A DNA stretch of 64,000 nt from Mytilus trossulus. Lineage: Eukaryota > Mollusca > Bivalvia > Mytilida > Mytilidae. Shown in pieces: positions 48,870 to 58,944 of the stretch. Where the stretch lies: the NCBI RefSeq assembly GCF_036588685.1, contig NC_086386.1, forward strand, positions 5,798,117 to 5,862,116, read 5' to 3'. How positions within the stretch are numbered: position 1 is the first letter of the stretch; each line of letters starts with the position of its first letter. Both the position numbers and the translations under genes were made by a program. The notes beneath the pieces were generated by a model that did not search any database, was not told the origin of the DNA, and saw nothing but the letters and a program-made list of their open reading frames with translations.

Positions 48870-50960
48870 GTATATATAGGTTTATAGTATTTCCAAGAAG
48901 AGATATTCTAAAAATATTAATTGCCATGCAAAATATCTTGTTCTTCTTTTTCAGTGGTAATGGTTTTATGAAATGGAAGCTTATTACGGATTATATAGTC
49001 TCGTCGACACAACTTTAATAATAAATTGATAACAAGGGATTTATATTAACTTATTATCACCCTCTTGTTTGTCTTATTAGCATGTTAATGAATGCGATGG
49101 TCATCAATTAAGGGTTTTACAGGTCACTTATCACCAACTAAGTAATAAATCATGTACTACACGTGTAAAGTAATGGGATCTATTTGTAGGACATTGTTTT
49201 ACACGTGTTTGTGTTTAGTCTACGTTACATCAAGAATTTCGGAGCCCTGTTAATTTCATTTTTCACTTTATAACGTTTTACATTATATTATTTTTCTGTT
49301 AAGCATACATCATTGTTCTTTTTGTTTTTTAAAATATTGATCACAGAAATCAAACAAACTTTACATGTTCAACAGATGTAGTGGTGGTAAAAATCAAAGA
49401 AAATATACTGTTGATATAAGACATCAATATAAAAAATAAACTTGCGTACAAAATAATGACTTCTACGCAATGCTTGTAAGTCGATTTTGTTACCAGATGA
49501 CGTTTGAAAATTTTATTTGTGCTGTACTGATTCAAAACTTTGTTAAAATATATAGTTCAGAGGTATGCAAAAGATATCATAGTTTGAAATGAATGGCAAA
49601 ATGTTACATGTTTCGTGAATATTAGCATTTAAGAAAGGCAGTTGGGTAAATAATAAACTAACACATTTTGTGAGAAATTAATAATCCCCGAAGTCAAAAC
49701 AAATGTCCAAAGCTATAAAGAAAAGTCAAGAAAACAATACACAGAAAATGTTGCAACAACAAACCTCACCACAAATTTGGTATCAGAACTTGCCTTTCCA
49801 TGTTAAATACCAAAAACTCTTTGTCCTGTATGCAAATCTATTCCGGGTTGAATATAACAGCAATGATACCGAGAATGAGAAAAAGTTAAAAGGGATTGAA
49901 AAGTGTCTTTTTTGCAATACAATTGTCCATAAGGTTTCGTGAGTGAATCTGAAGTATTAAAATTAGGGACAATTATTGACGTTTATATACAAAAATATAA
50001 AGTATGTTCCCTTATGGTAAAATTCCGCAGCATAATTAAAGAATGTTTTATTTTCTAATGCAAAAATTTCATTTATGTAGCAGTAAGTGTATTTCGATTT
50101 AAAATCATGTAGGCGAAGTTTATCTATGCAAAGTGATTCATAATATATACTTTAATAAAGAGGAACAAGTTTTATCTCTGTCTAAAAGATTGAAACTCGT
50201 GTCTATAGAAATACTCATACAACCCACCGATAAGCTTTTTTGCCGAAACGTACATATATCTAGTTTCAATCATCTCAATCCAGTTCCATAAACGTATGTC
50301 AAGCATATTCCCCTTTTTAGTCAACTGTTTGTCATATAGTATGTGATGTTCACAAATTGCTTAAGAGAAAATGGATCGTAAGTCAACTCTTTCATATGAC
50401 ATTGTGTCAGGCTAAGAATCAGATAATCAGGGATTGCGTTTTTATATTGAACACTGCTGTTGGTTTTTTTTTGTATCACTGGATACCTAGTAATTGAATG
50501 TTTTCGTTTAATCTATACATTGGAATAAAGTCAGCAATACCAATGTACTTGCGAGGTCGTTATATAAACGACAATACCATAGATACATGTGGTTAATAAA
50601 CAGCTAGAGCATGTTCTTTTAACATTAGGTATTTGACACTAGTTATTACGTATCATTGATCAGCACTATTTTCTTTGGCGTAAACACTTCCTGTGATGTT
50701 ATGATGAAGTTGTAAATGGTTTTTCATTTAGTTCTGGTTAGTGATGACAGACAAACACAAACGAAGTGCCAAATAAAATACTGCGTGCTAACAGGCATAT
50801 AATTATTCTATTCAAGTCTCTATTCTGTAGTAATATCGATTCTACCAAATGATAATTATTTATTATGTACATGTTTACAAATAGGTTAAACAGATGTTGT
50901 GTTTTGGTGTACAGATGTAAATGTTATGTCAAATCGGAATGCAGAAATAGTCATAATAAA
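48870..50960. other. AT-rich noncoding DNA
   Basis: A 79-codon plus frame (49,703-49,942) is Lys/Gln-rich and unrecognised. The segment at 49,020-49,215 has mixed composition with repeated ACACGTGT words. No gene is called. Confidence 0.4.
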
Positions 50961-50964
50961 AAAA

Positions 50965-51410
50965 TAGAAGATGTAGAGTGTTTACCAATGGAGCAACGTT
51001 AATAACTCACCACAGAAAAAAATGGCATCGAAATATACAACTATGTATATAAGTAAACGTACGGCCTTCGACAATGACCTAAACTCATACCGCATATATG
51101 GTAACCTATAAAAGAGCACATGCAAAAAAGAGGCGACATTTACTAACGGGACATTCAAAGTATAAAATAACAGACAAGTACACAGCTTAGAAAACTGAAG
51201 ATTGAGAAACATGAATCCCACCAAAACCTAGGGGTGATCTCAGGTGCTCCGGATCGGTAAATAGATCCTACTCCATATGTAGCACCTGTCGTGTTACGCA
51301 AATCAGTACAAACTACCGTGTTATAATTTTAATTTGTTAGGTCACATTTTGAGGAAAAAGTGGACGGGTTGTAATCACGACAATTGGAACATATGATTAC
51401 AACTGTTTGG
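50965..51410 (+). repeat. Family A fragment joined to family C
   Basis: A diverged family A head (TAGAAGATGTAGAGTGTTTA) with the 'AAACGTACGGCCTTCGACAA' block is followed from about 51,135 by family C (GGGACATTCAAAGTATAAAA, 'CCCACCAAAACCTAGGGGTG', 'ATCTCAGGTGCTCCGGAT', 'CCATATGTAGCACCTGTC', 'TTGTTAGGTCACATTTTGAG'). The A-then-C order is the same as at 1,460-2,250, so the two may form one composite unit. Confidence 0.75.
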
Positions 51411-51414
51411 TGGA

Positions 51415-54400
51415 TATTGTTATGTATCCGTTTTATTGAAATTTTCAGGTTCTTCATACTAAATATAGTGGCCAACTGCTGTTGTATTCCAATCATAAGA
51501 AAATCTACCTTTTACAGCTTACATTCAATTCCAATAATGAAGAAAACGCACCTTTTTTTGCTTACATGCTATGAACTTGGTTTTGTTCTTCTATGCAATT
51601 TGACTCTTAATTTCTTTATATTTCCCATTTATTTCAGTTTGTATCTGTACCAGAAGTTAACATATCATTTAATTTCGAATTTGAATTTAAAAAAAAACAA
51701 AAAAAAACAGACTTCTTTTGATGTAAACGTATTTAAAGTTTTGTAGTTTATATGCATGTTTAGAAAACATGGTGAAAGGTTATATATCTACTTTACAACA
51801 AGTAGTGCGTGTATAGTAAAAGTAAAATATTGTTTATATTACTCAATGCAGCATATGGTATAAGTAATATGTCACATAGTGCAAAATATATGTGCAGATG
51901 TGTTGTTAATCACTCAGAAAATCAATTTTATACAATGTCCGCCCACAGAATATAGGAGTTGTCGTTCTTAGATAACAAACAAACAGGGTAGTACTACACG
52001 ATATATCAGCATGGATGGTGCATCAATTAATGATTTTAAAAACAGTGAAATGAATGAACTCCTTGACGTCGTCTACCAAAGGTGCTTGTATAGAACTGTT
52101 TTGCTATGTTGGGAATACACTGATGTATGGGCGTTTTCCAAACTTAATGATCGCTATCAGTTGTTTTTCATGTCACGACAAATTTAGACCCGACTTAAAA
52201 CGGGTTAATTCTAATTAATAAAGTTATACATTTCATTTACGATTTTGTCTCATTTAGAATGAGCCGAAATTAATATCAATAGATTTTTTATGGTAATCAT
52301 TAAAAATTCTATCCCATGAAATTCATTATTAATGATGCTATTATATAAACAGCCATGTTAATATGGTAATGTAATACGAAGGGTTCCAGTTTCATTATAA
52401 TATCAATCAATTCGATACATCAACCTTTTAAACAATTATTATAACACTGTTCCTGTGCCAGATGACTTCCAAATAAGCAAGTCCCGAACAATGATTTTTT
52501 TTTTTAATCAGACTATTTTGTAATACTATAGTTTGTTTGGTACAAGTTCTCGGACACCTGATCATACTTACTTTTATTCAATAGTCCATTTGCCAATTAC
52601 CGATTTGATTCGGTTATTACACACTTTTAAAACAAATTACTTCCCTTTGTCAATCGTAGACTGGTTCCATACCGGACAAAATTGGCTTTTGTCAATGCAA
52701 AGCATGATGAATTGAAAGTGATGTATCGGCGGTTTAACTAATTTTTCATAAAAAATAATTTCTGATGTCAAAAGTATTTAGATTAACAACAAATTAATGT
52801 AATTAAAAGTTTTAAAAACCTTAAAGATAACTCACATTACGCACAGGTAAATTTGCTCGTTCTGCTAGCTCCATTATAAATGAAAATAAAAGTCCCCTTT
52901 AAGGGAGACAACTGAAAGATATAACAGTTTCTTTCTTATGCCAGTTTTGAAGATGAATGCACAGATCAATCAAATATATGCTAAAAAAAATGAAAATCTT
53001 TATATTTATAAATCATATCAAATTTGTACATTTTGACAAGTTTATAATGTCAAAGTTACACATCACAACATCACAAAAAGGCAAACTGACTATACCATAT
53101 CTCTCCTTCAATCAGATGTTACCATGTTTAAATCTAAAATTAGCATAATCATGAACGGATTGAACAATAATTATTCTACTATTGTTTGCAGAGCCCTAAT
53201 AATGGCTTTATAATCCACCCTCCTCCTTCGAGTTTTTATTTATAGTACTGTATTTATATTGTAATGTTCTTCAATTTAAGATTACTTTTAAAAGTATTTT
53301 GTAGGTTTGATGTTGTTTAAAAGGGTATACATCATGATTTAAAAACTTCAATGATCAAGCTCACCAGGAACATATATATTGAGATATATATAGATATACT
53401 GTTCCCATGTTCCCAGAGCTCACATACTCGGGACTTTAAAAAAAATATATATTTGAGCGCATCTTATGAGTCTTTTATAGACTACACGCGAGTCTGGCGT
53501 CTATGAGTTTATCTTCTCATTCACATACAGGGGAATACAATTATCTGTTTACTTTTAGGCGTAATTGTTTTCTATTATGGTGAGAAGAAACTTTCATCCA
53601 AATTGAAGAAAGACTAATAAAGAGCGGAAGACATTATCCCGGAAATAATAACAATCTTCCTTCCAAAATAAAAAAAAGACTGCTATTTGAGATTATCAAC
53701 CCGCCGCGTGTAGAATGGGCTACTCTGTAATCTAACCTTCCGTCCGACATGTCAAATCAGATGTTCGTGAAATTTTGTACCAAGCTTTATGAGAGCATCG
53801 CTAGTCATCTTTCTGTTATCCGAATATTCATATATTCTTACACACAATGGCCATGGACGAATTAGTTATCATATATTCATCAGGAAGTACGAATCAGACT
53901 ATCTTACTTCAGGTAATAATTGCGAAATGCGAGCCTCATTTCAGGTTTGACATCTGTTCACCCTAGTGATAACTACACCCGGGTATTATTACAGAGACAT
54001 ATATTAGGCTAAATTTTGATATGATTGAGGAACTCTTTCGGTGTATTGATGAGTGGAAGCGTTTATGAAAAATGAAGATGACCTGTTCAACAAAAAAGCG
54101 CTAACCTGTTGTCAAAAATCAAAATAGGACATGTTTACAAGTCTCTCCCGTAAAAGTTTCAGTCGTTTCATATAGACTTGAATATCGCATACATGCGAGG
54201 CACTGACGAGTAGGAAACTTTTCAATGTTTTTTGAAAAATAAAATGAAGGCTCTACACGACATTACTGTTCTTTGATAAACAACGAAGGCTGTGAACAAC
54301 ATTTGTTTGTAAAAATAAATAGTTTTAATGATTATTAACAAATAATACATAACAACATAACAAAACAAATGAGAATATTTTGATGTTTCCACTTGTCTGT

Positions 54401-55425
54401 ATAGTGTCTCTGTTGGTGACAAACCATCTGTGATATTCAGAGGACCTACAAAACAGATATATATAGAATATTATTTAATATAGTCATTGTGAAATATGCA
54501 ATGAAAGCTTAAAAGTCAAATTATTGTATAAAATAAAAGGTATGCGCGAGTTTTCATTTGTATTTTCGACTTTTATTATAAATGCAAAACGCGTACATTT
54601 TCGGAAAGCATGGCATTTTTTTTAACGAGTATCAGAATCTTCCGATTTTTAATCTCGTCAAAAAGAGAGAACACACAAATAGAAGGACTAAATGTTTGTC
54701 GATTTTGACCCTATGTAATAAGCCATATATACTGATAGCTTTCGAACCCGGAACTCTAAACAACACAATTTGGTCTTGTTAACCAGAATTTTTGCTATGT
54801 TTTTGGTTTTAGTTTTGTCTTGTGGATGTGTTTTGCATGCACTTCGTGTTTAACTTGATGAAATGTGCGTCTTGCATAACAAATTGTAAGCCTTGTACAT
54901 TTGGTACCTTTTACACAAATTTAGTTAATAGAAACAAAATTTTGAAATTTTCAGTTTCTTGTTGACATAATTATTAAGTCACATTTGAATTAATGGAAAT
55001 ATGTTATACATATACATTCCTGTATTATTTCTTTTTTCAGTTTATATACATGTAATCCAATGAGTTTATGATATGACTTCTTATGTACCCAAATTTTAAG
55101 GTTACGTCTGTCGAATGAAATTATACGGAAAAACTATCATCAGACAAAATGAGTTCCAGGAGTCTTAAGCTTGTTTATGCTTTATACCAACCTATCACGT
55201 GACAAAATATGTCCCAACTTTCAGCTAAAACACAGACTTTAATGGCATATATTATAATGCCTTTTTGGAACGGGAACATCAGGCAAGATTTCAGGCATGT
55301 TAGTACATAATGGGTGTTAGCCACAGCACTGGAGTAACTAATGCTTCTGTTAAAACTCTAAATAGTCTGAAAAATAAAATTACTAAAATTAAGTCATGTT
55401 AATCTAATAACTATAATAAATTATC
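51415..55425. other. AT-rich noncoding DNA
   Basis: No gene recognised. The 120-codon plus frame at 51,384-51,746 starts inside family C and is hydrophobic and AT-driven. Mixed-composition stretches lie at about 52,060-52,220 and 53,690-53,960. Nothing else is identified apart from the family E fragment near 53,470. Confidence 0.4.
53465..53520 (+). repeat. Family E fragment
   Basis: GAGTCTTTTATAGACTACAC followed by 'GCGAGTCTGGCGTCTATGAG' is a diverged piece of the mussel repeat whose hallmark is an 'AGACGAAACGCGCGTCTGGCG' block. A longer copy lies at 55,430-55,650. Confidence 0.6.
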
Positions 55426-55429
55426 TGTT

Positions 55430-55650
55430 TACACAACTTAATTTTGTTCTAAATACTAAGGCTTTTCTACCCAAAGAATAGATTACCTTACCTGTATTTG
55501 GCAAAACTTTTAGGATTATTTGTTCTCGATGCTCTTCAACTTTGTGCTTCACTGATAAGTCTTTTGTAGACGAAATGCACTGTTGGCGCAAATACAAAAA
55601 TTCAATCCTGGTACCGGTATCTATGATGAGGGTTTTTTTGTCACTTTTGT
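55430..55650 (-). repeat. Family E interspersed repeat
   Basis: The minus strand reads ATCATAGATACCGGTACCAG, GATTGAATTTTTGTATTTGC, 'TGCATTTCGTCTACAAAAGA', 'AAAGTTGAAGAGCATCGAGA', 'CCTAAAAGTTTTGCCAAATA' and CAGGTAAGGTAATCTATTC. This is a very common mussel repeat as I remember it. The splice-like CAG/GTAAGG inside it mimics an exon end. Confidence 0.75.
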
Positions 55651-55939
55651 GGAGTATATAGAAATTAATTGTAATCACAAATGTTTCGTAATTAAAACCA
55701 TGCAGGAAATAATGTATGTCAATGATTTCATTTATTTTGCCTATGCATATTTGCATCGTACATTATACATTGTAAGCCAAGAATATTTGTTTTAAAGCAG
55801 ATGATTTTTTCATATTTCATGCTACCAACAGATGAAAATTGTCATATAGCTTTACAAGAACGGGTTCGTTTATACTAATCTACAGTTTCACTAGCGTTTT
55901 TAACAGAGTAGATTGATAGAAAAAAATCTAAGTTACACA

Positions 55940-56000
55940 TATAGATATAGGAAGATGTGGTGTGAGTGCCAATGTGACAACTCTCCATGTATGTAGAGAT
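55940..56000 (+). repeat. Family A head only
   Basis: AGATATAGGAAGATGTGGTG and 'TGAGTGCCAATGTGACAACTC' are well preserved, but the copy ends after about 55 bp. Confidence 0.75.
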
Positions 56001-56014
56001 GTTTAGTAGGTAAC

Positions 56015-56480
56015 ATTCACAAGAACAGAGTTGGGACGTATACACTGTTTTAATATACGTTATTACAAATGTTATTTCAACTGATCGGGCGGAGCTTACG
56101 TTTTAATTTGCATAAGGACAGTCTATTTGCAGATTTGTGTGATAAGGATGATTATACATAAGAATGGCAAAAAACACCCACATCAACAGAATTGGAACGT
56201 AAACACATGTATTTTGTTACACAAGTATTAAGAGAACAATCACATGCACAGAATTGGACGTTTACTTTTTTCTGCTATTTTACATTCGCCGCAATATAGC
56301 CTTTTGTGCTGATGCGGTGTAATGCAATCATCAAATCATCAATATTTGTTACATCAGTATGTAAAGAACACCAACACGGACATAATTGGTGAAAAACATT
56401 GTTACTTTCTGTGTTACATTACAGTCAGATATATAAAACTCACCAAAACAGAATTGGAACGTTTACAGTGTTGTATTCGG
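56015..56480 (+). repeat. Degenerate ~65-bp repeat overlapping an exon end
   Basis: Versions of AACAGAATTGGAACGTTTAC recur at about 56,022, 56,184, 56,249, 56,374 and 56,447. They are often preceded by CACCAA/CACATC and followed by TGTATTTTGTTAC-like sequence. Intervals are near 64-72 bp or about twice that. The last copy overlaps the 3' end and donor of protocadherin gene 2 exon 2. Confidence 0.65.
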
Positions 56481-56635
56481 AGTAGAGATCTTTGGTATTC
56501 GATGGAAATGAGCTTATTTCGTTGTCGTTCCACGTCATCGACTTCACCATTCTCCCAAAGTGGCGGATCCCAGGATCGAGATGTGAAAGTAGAACTCGTA
56601 TCTAATAAGCTGGCATCGTGTGTCTTCACTTCTTG
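56444..56635 (-). CDS. Protocadherin gene 2, exon 2 (cytoplasmic tail)
   Basis: The minus strand has an acceptor (TTTCCATTTATAG) directly before 56,635, an open phase-0 stretch of exactly 64 codons ('QEVKTHDASL' to 'CKRSNSVL'), and a strong donor GTGAGT at 56,443. It joins the phase-0 donor of exon 1 (58,945) in frame. The peptide is hydrophilic, with 'SRSWDPPLWENGEVDD' and 'ERQRNKLISIEYQRS', fits a cytoplasmic tail, and shows no domain I know. If the donor is not used, the frame ends 10 codons later at 56,414 ('VSFIYLTVM'). No terminal exon was identified downstream, so the true C-terminus is open. Length and phase parallel exon 2 of gene 1, but the sequences are not obviously alike. Confidence 0.75.
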
Positions 56636-58944
56636 CTATAAATGGAAAATTTAAAAAGGGTTTGAGTTTTAAAACGAGAGTTTAAAATAAGTTTTTCATA
56701 GGTAACGGTACAGCCTTCAACATTAAGCAAAGCCCATACCACATAGTCAGGTTGGACAAAAGTATCTAACTCTTGAAATATATCATTTAATAGCATTCAT
56801 ATTGTTATTTTTATAATTCGATTGATTCAGTCAAACTGCTTGTGCCAACAGTTTATAATGCTGACAATTTTTTTTAACAAATTAAAGATGATTCATTAAT
56901 TTTGTAACCAAGCAATTAAACTGAAAGATATCATACATTGACATATTCATTAAATGTGAACCAATCTATTGAGTTTTTTTAAAGGTTATTTATAACACGT
57001 TACATCTTTATTGCAACAGTGCAGAAGGTTCTCAGTTTTAGTGGCGTCTTTAACAAATTTAAATCAACTTAAAACATATTTAAATGTAGAAAATTACGAC
57101 ATAAATGTAGAGAATAACTTAATGTTGTAACTCCATCTCATAATAAGGTTTTAATAATTGCAGTCAGGAAAGTCATTATTCAAAGGATTTTATTTCACTA
57201 GTTTTCATCCTAATTTATATACAAATCACACATGAGAGAAAAAATATTGTTATCAGTCGAACCAATTATATTGATATGATCAAAAATGGAAAAGGCATTA
57301 AACGCGTTTCTTGTTTACAAAGTCACTTCTCAATCTGATAAAAAGCGTACAAAAAGATTTGGTAGTAAAACTGTCCTTAGAAAGTTCAAACGAGTCATCC
57401 ATTTTAGACCTACTAACGATATTTTTGGTCCTTGTAATGAAAGTGTCACACTCTGAATGACTTTTATAATTAATCCAAACGAGCAATTAAAATCTTATCT
57501 GTTAAAACATTAAACAAATTTCATGGACATATTGTAAAGTTGTTTTGTTTATTTAACGCTGGACTAAATATTCATTGGCAATGTCGTATTTGGCTGACTT
57601 TGAGATATTTTATAAACGAAGTATGATTAATACTTTGGCAGATTTTCATGGTTAAATTTGGTGACATTACTATTTCAGTGAAAGTTTATGAGAAAACTGT
57701 CTTATTTATTTTTTTAAAGATAAAATTGTTTTAATTCAAAACAATTAACTTATGAATCAGGAAATAACCGTTTGACATCTTCGAAGTGATCATTACGAAA
57801 TATCCTGCCTATATTGAAAGTGAGGGGAGAGAAAAATTCTTAACAGGTTAAATAAAAAAATAACAGTATTTAAGAAAATGGTCTGATATCTGATATTCCC
57901 TATTATTTTTTGACTATCTTGGTTTTGTTACGCCTAAAAAACGCCTGTTACTTTTGAAAGGTTTATAATTTAATACCGTTTGACGTCAGCTTATAAAAAA
58001 CTTTGCATACTTGTTCCTGTGAAAACCCGAAAATGCAGGTCTAAAACTTAACAATTTCATTCTCATCAGAAACACAATTTACAAACATTTTCATGAATAG
58101 TACAATTTTGTAGACCATATCAATTTTAATAGATGTTAAAATTTGCTGTAGACAATATACCCAGTGTCAGCGAATCACAGAAGTATTTCTGATTTTATCT
58201 TCATGTTTGTCCCATTGACATAGTCCTATAATTTACCTTAACAAGTAAAATGTTTAATGTTCATAAAAATCTCCTCTCAAATGTTCTTCGACTCGTAATT
58301 TTCTTTTGACATTGATCAGTAGCCATTGTAATTTATACCTTTCTCGTCTCTCCGCCGCCTCGTTAAATCTTCTTGACTTCATTTAGGTTATAAACATTGC
58401 TAAATTCCCTTACTGTTTAAATAAGTTAGGTTGATAAGAAATAATTTTATGACTTTTACACTTAATTTATATACATTAGAAAAATACGACAAGAGCCAAT
58501 AAAACAATTTATAAATATATAAATAGATTTATATTAATATTGTAAAAATCTATATCTAATCTACATCTATAAAAATTGGTACACTTTCTGCAGCTTTTGT
58601 CGCTTTATACTTATATTGTTTTTTTTATCAAAATTATACGTGTGGCAAATACCAGAAATAAAGTTCACACCTCTATGCATAAAACAAAATAGCATAGCTG
58701 GATTTCTTTTAACAAAAAAAAATAAATATTCCAAAACTGTACTTGGTTTTTTTTTTGCTTATTTCTATCAGTTTCAATCTTTTTATACTTCTAGTGTATC
58801 TAGGTTTAGAAACTCTGCTATTGAAATATATTTCTATGATTCTTCTATAGTTCAGAATATACCAACCTTCAATTTTAATATACCTTAATAAAAAATAATA
58901 CAATAATTTATTAATAATAATAACAATTTAATAATAATATTTAC
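56636..58944 (-). other. Intron of protocadherin gene 2 (predicted)
   Basis: About 2.3 kb between CAG/GTAAAT (58,945/58,944) and TATAG (56,636). It carries a short family A fragment (56,700-56,755, with CGGTACAGCCTTCAACATTA). A minus frame at 57,298-57,486 ends in 'MDDSFELSKDSFTTKSF' and could be an unused or alternative tail exon, but no phase-0 acceptor fits it. The remainder is AT-rich. Confidence 0.65.

Noticed and set aside
55421..55756. Apparent minus-strand exon with acceptor (CCAACAG) and donor (CAG/GTAAGG), tempting as exon 3 of protocadherin gene 2
   Set aside because: The sequence is a recognisable copy of a common mussel interspersed repeat (family E), and the donor-like CAG/GTAAGG falls within that repeat.
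57298..57486. Minus-strand frame in the gene 2 intron as an alternative tail exon
   Set aside because: Composition is plausible, but the candidate acceptors give stops in the required phase 0.
58885..58944. C-terminal extension of the protocadherin gene 2 frame past 58,945
   Set aside because: It follows a consensus donor CAG/GTAAAT, and the read-through is a low-complexity Ile/Leu run ending in a stop.
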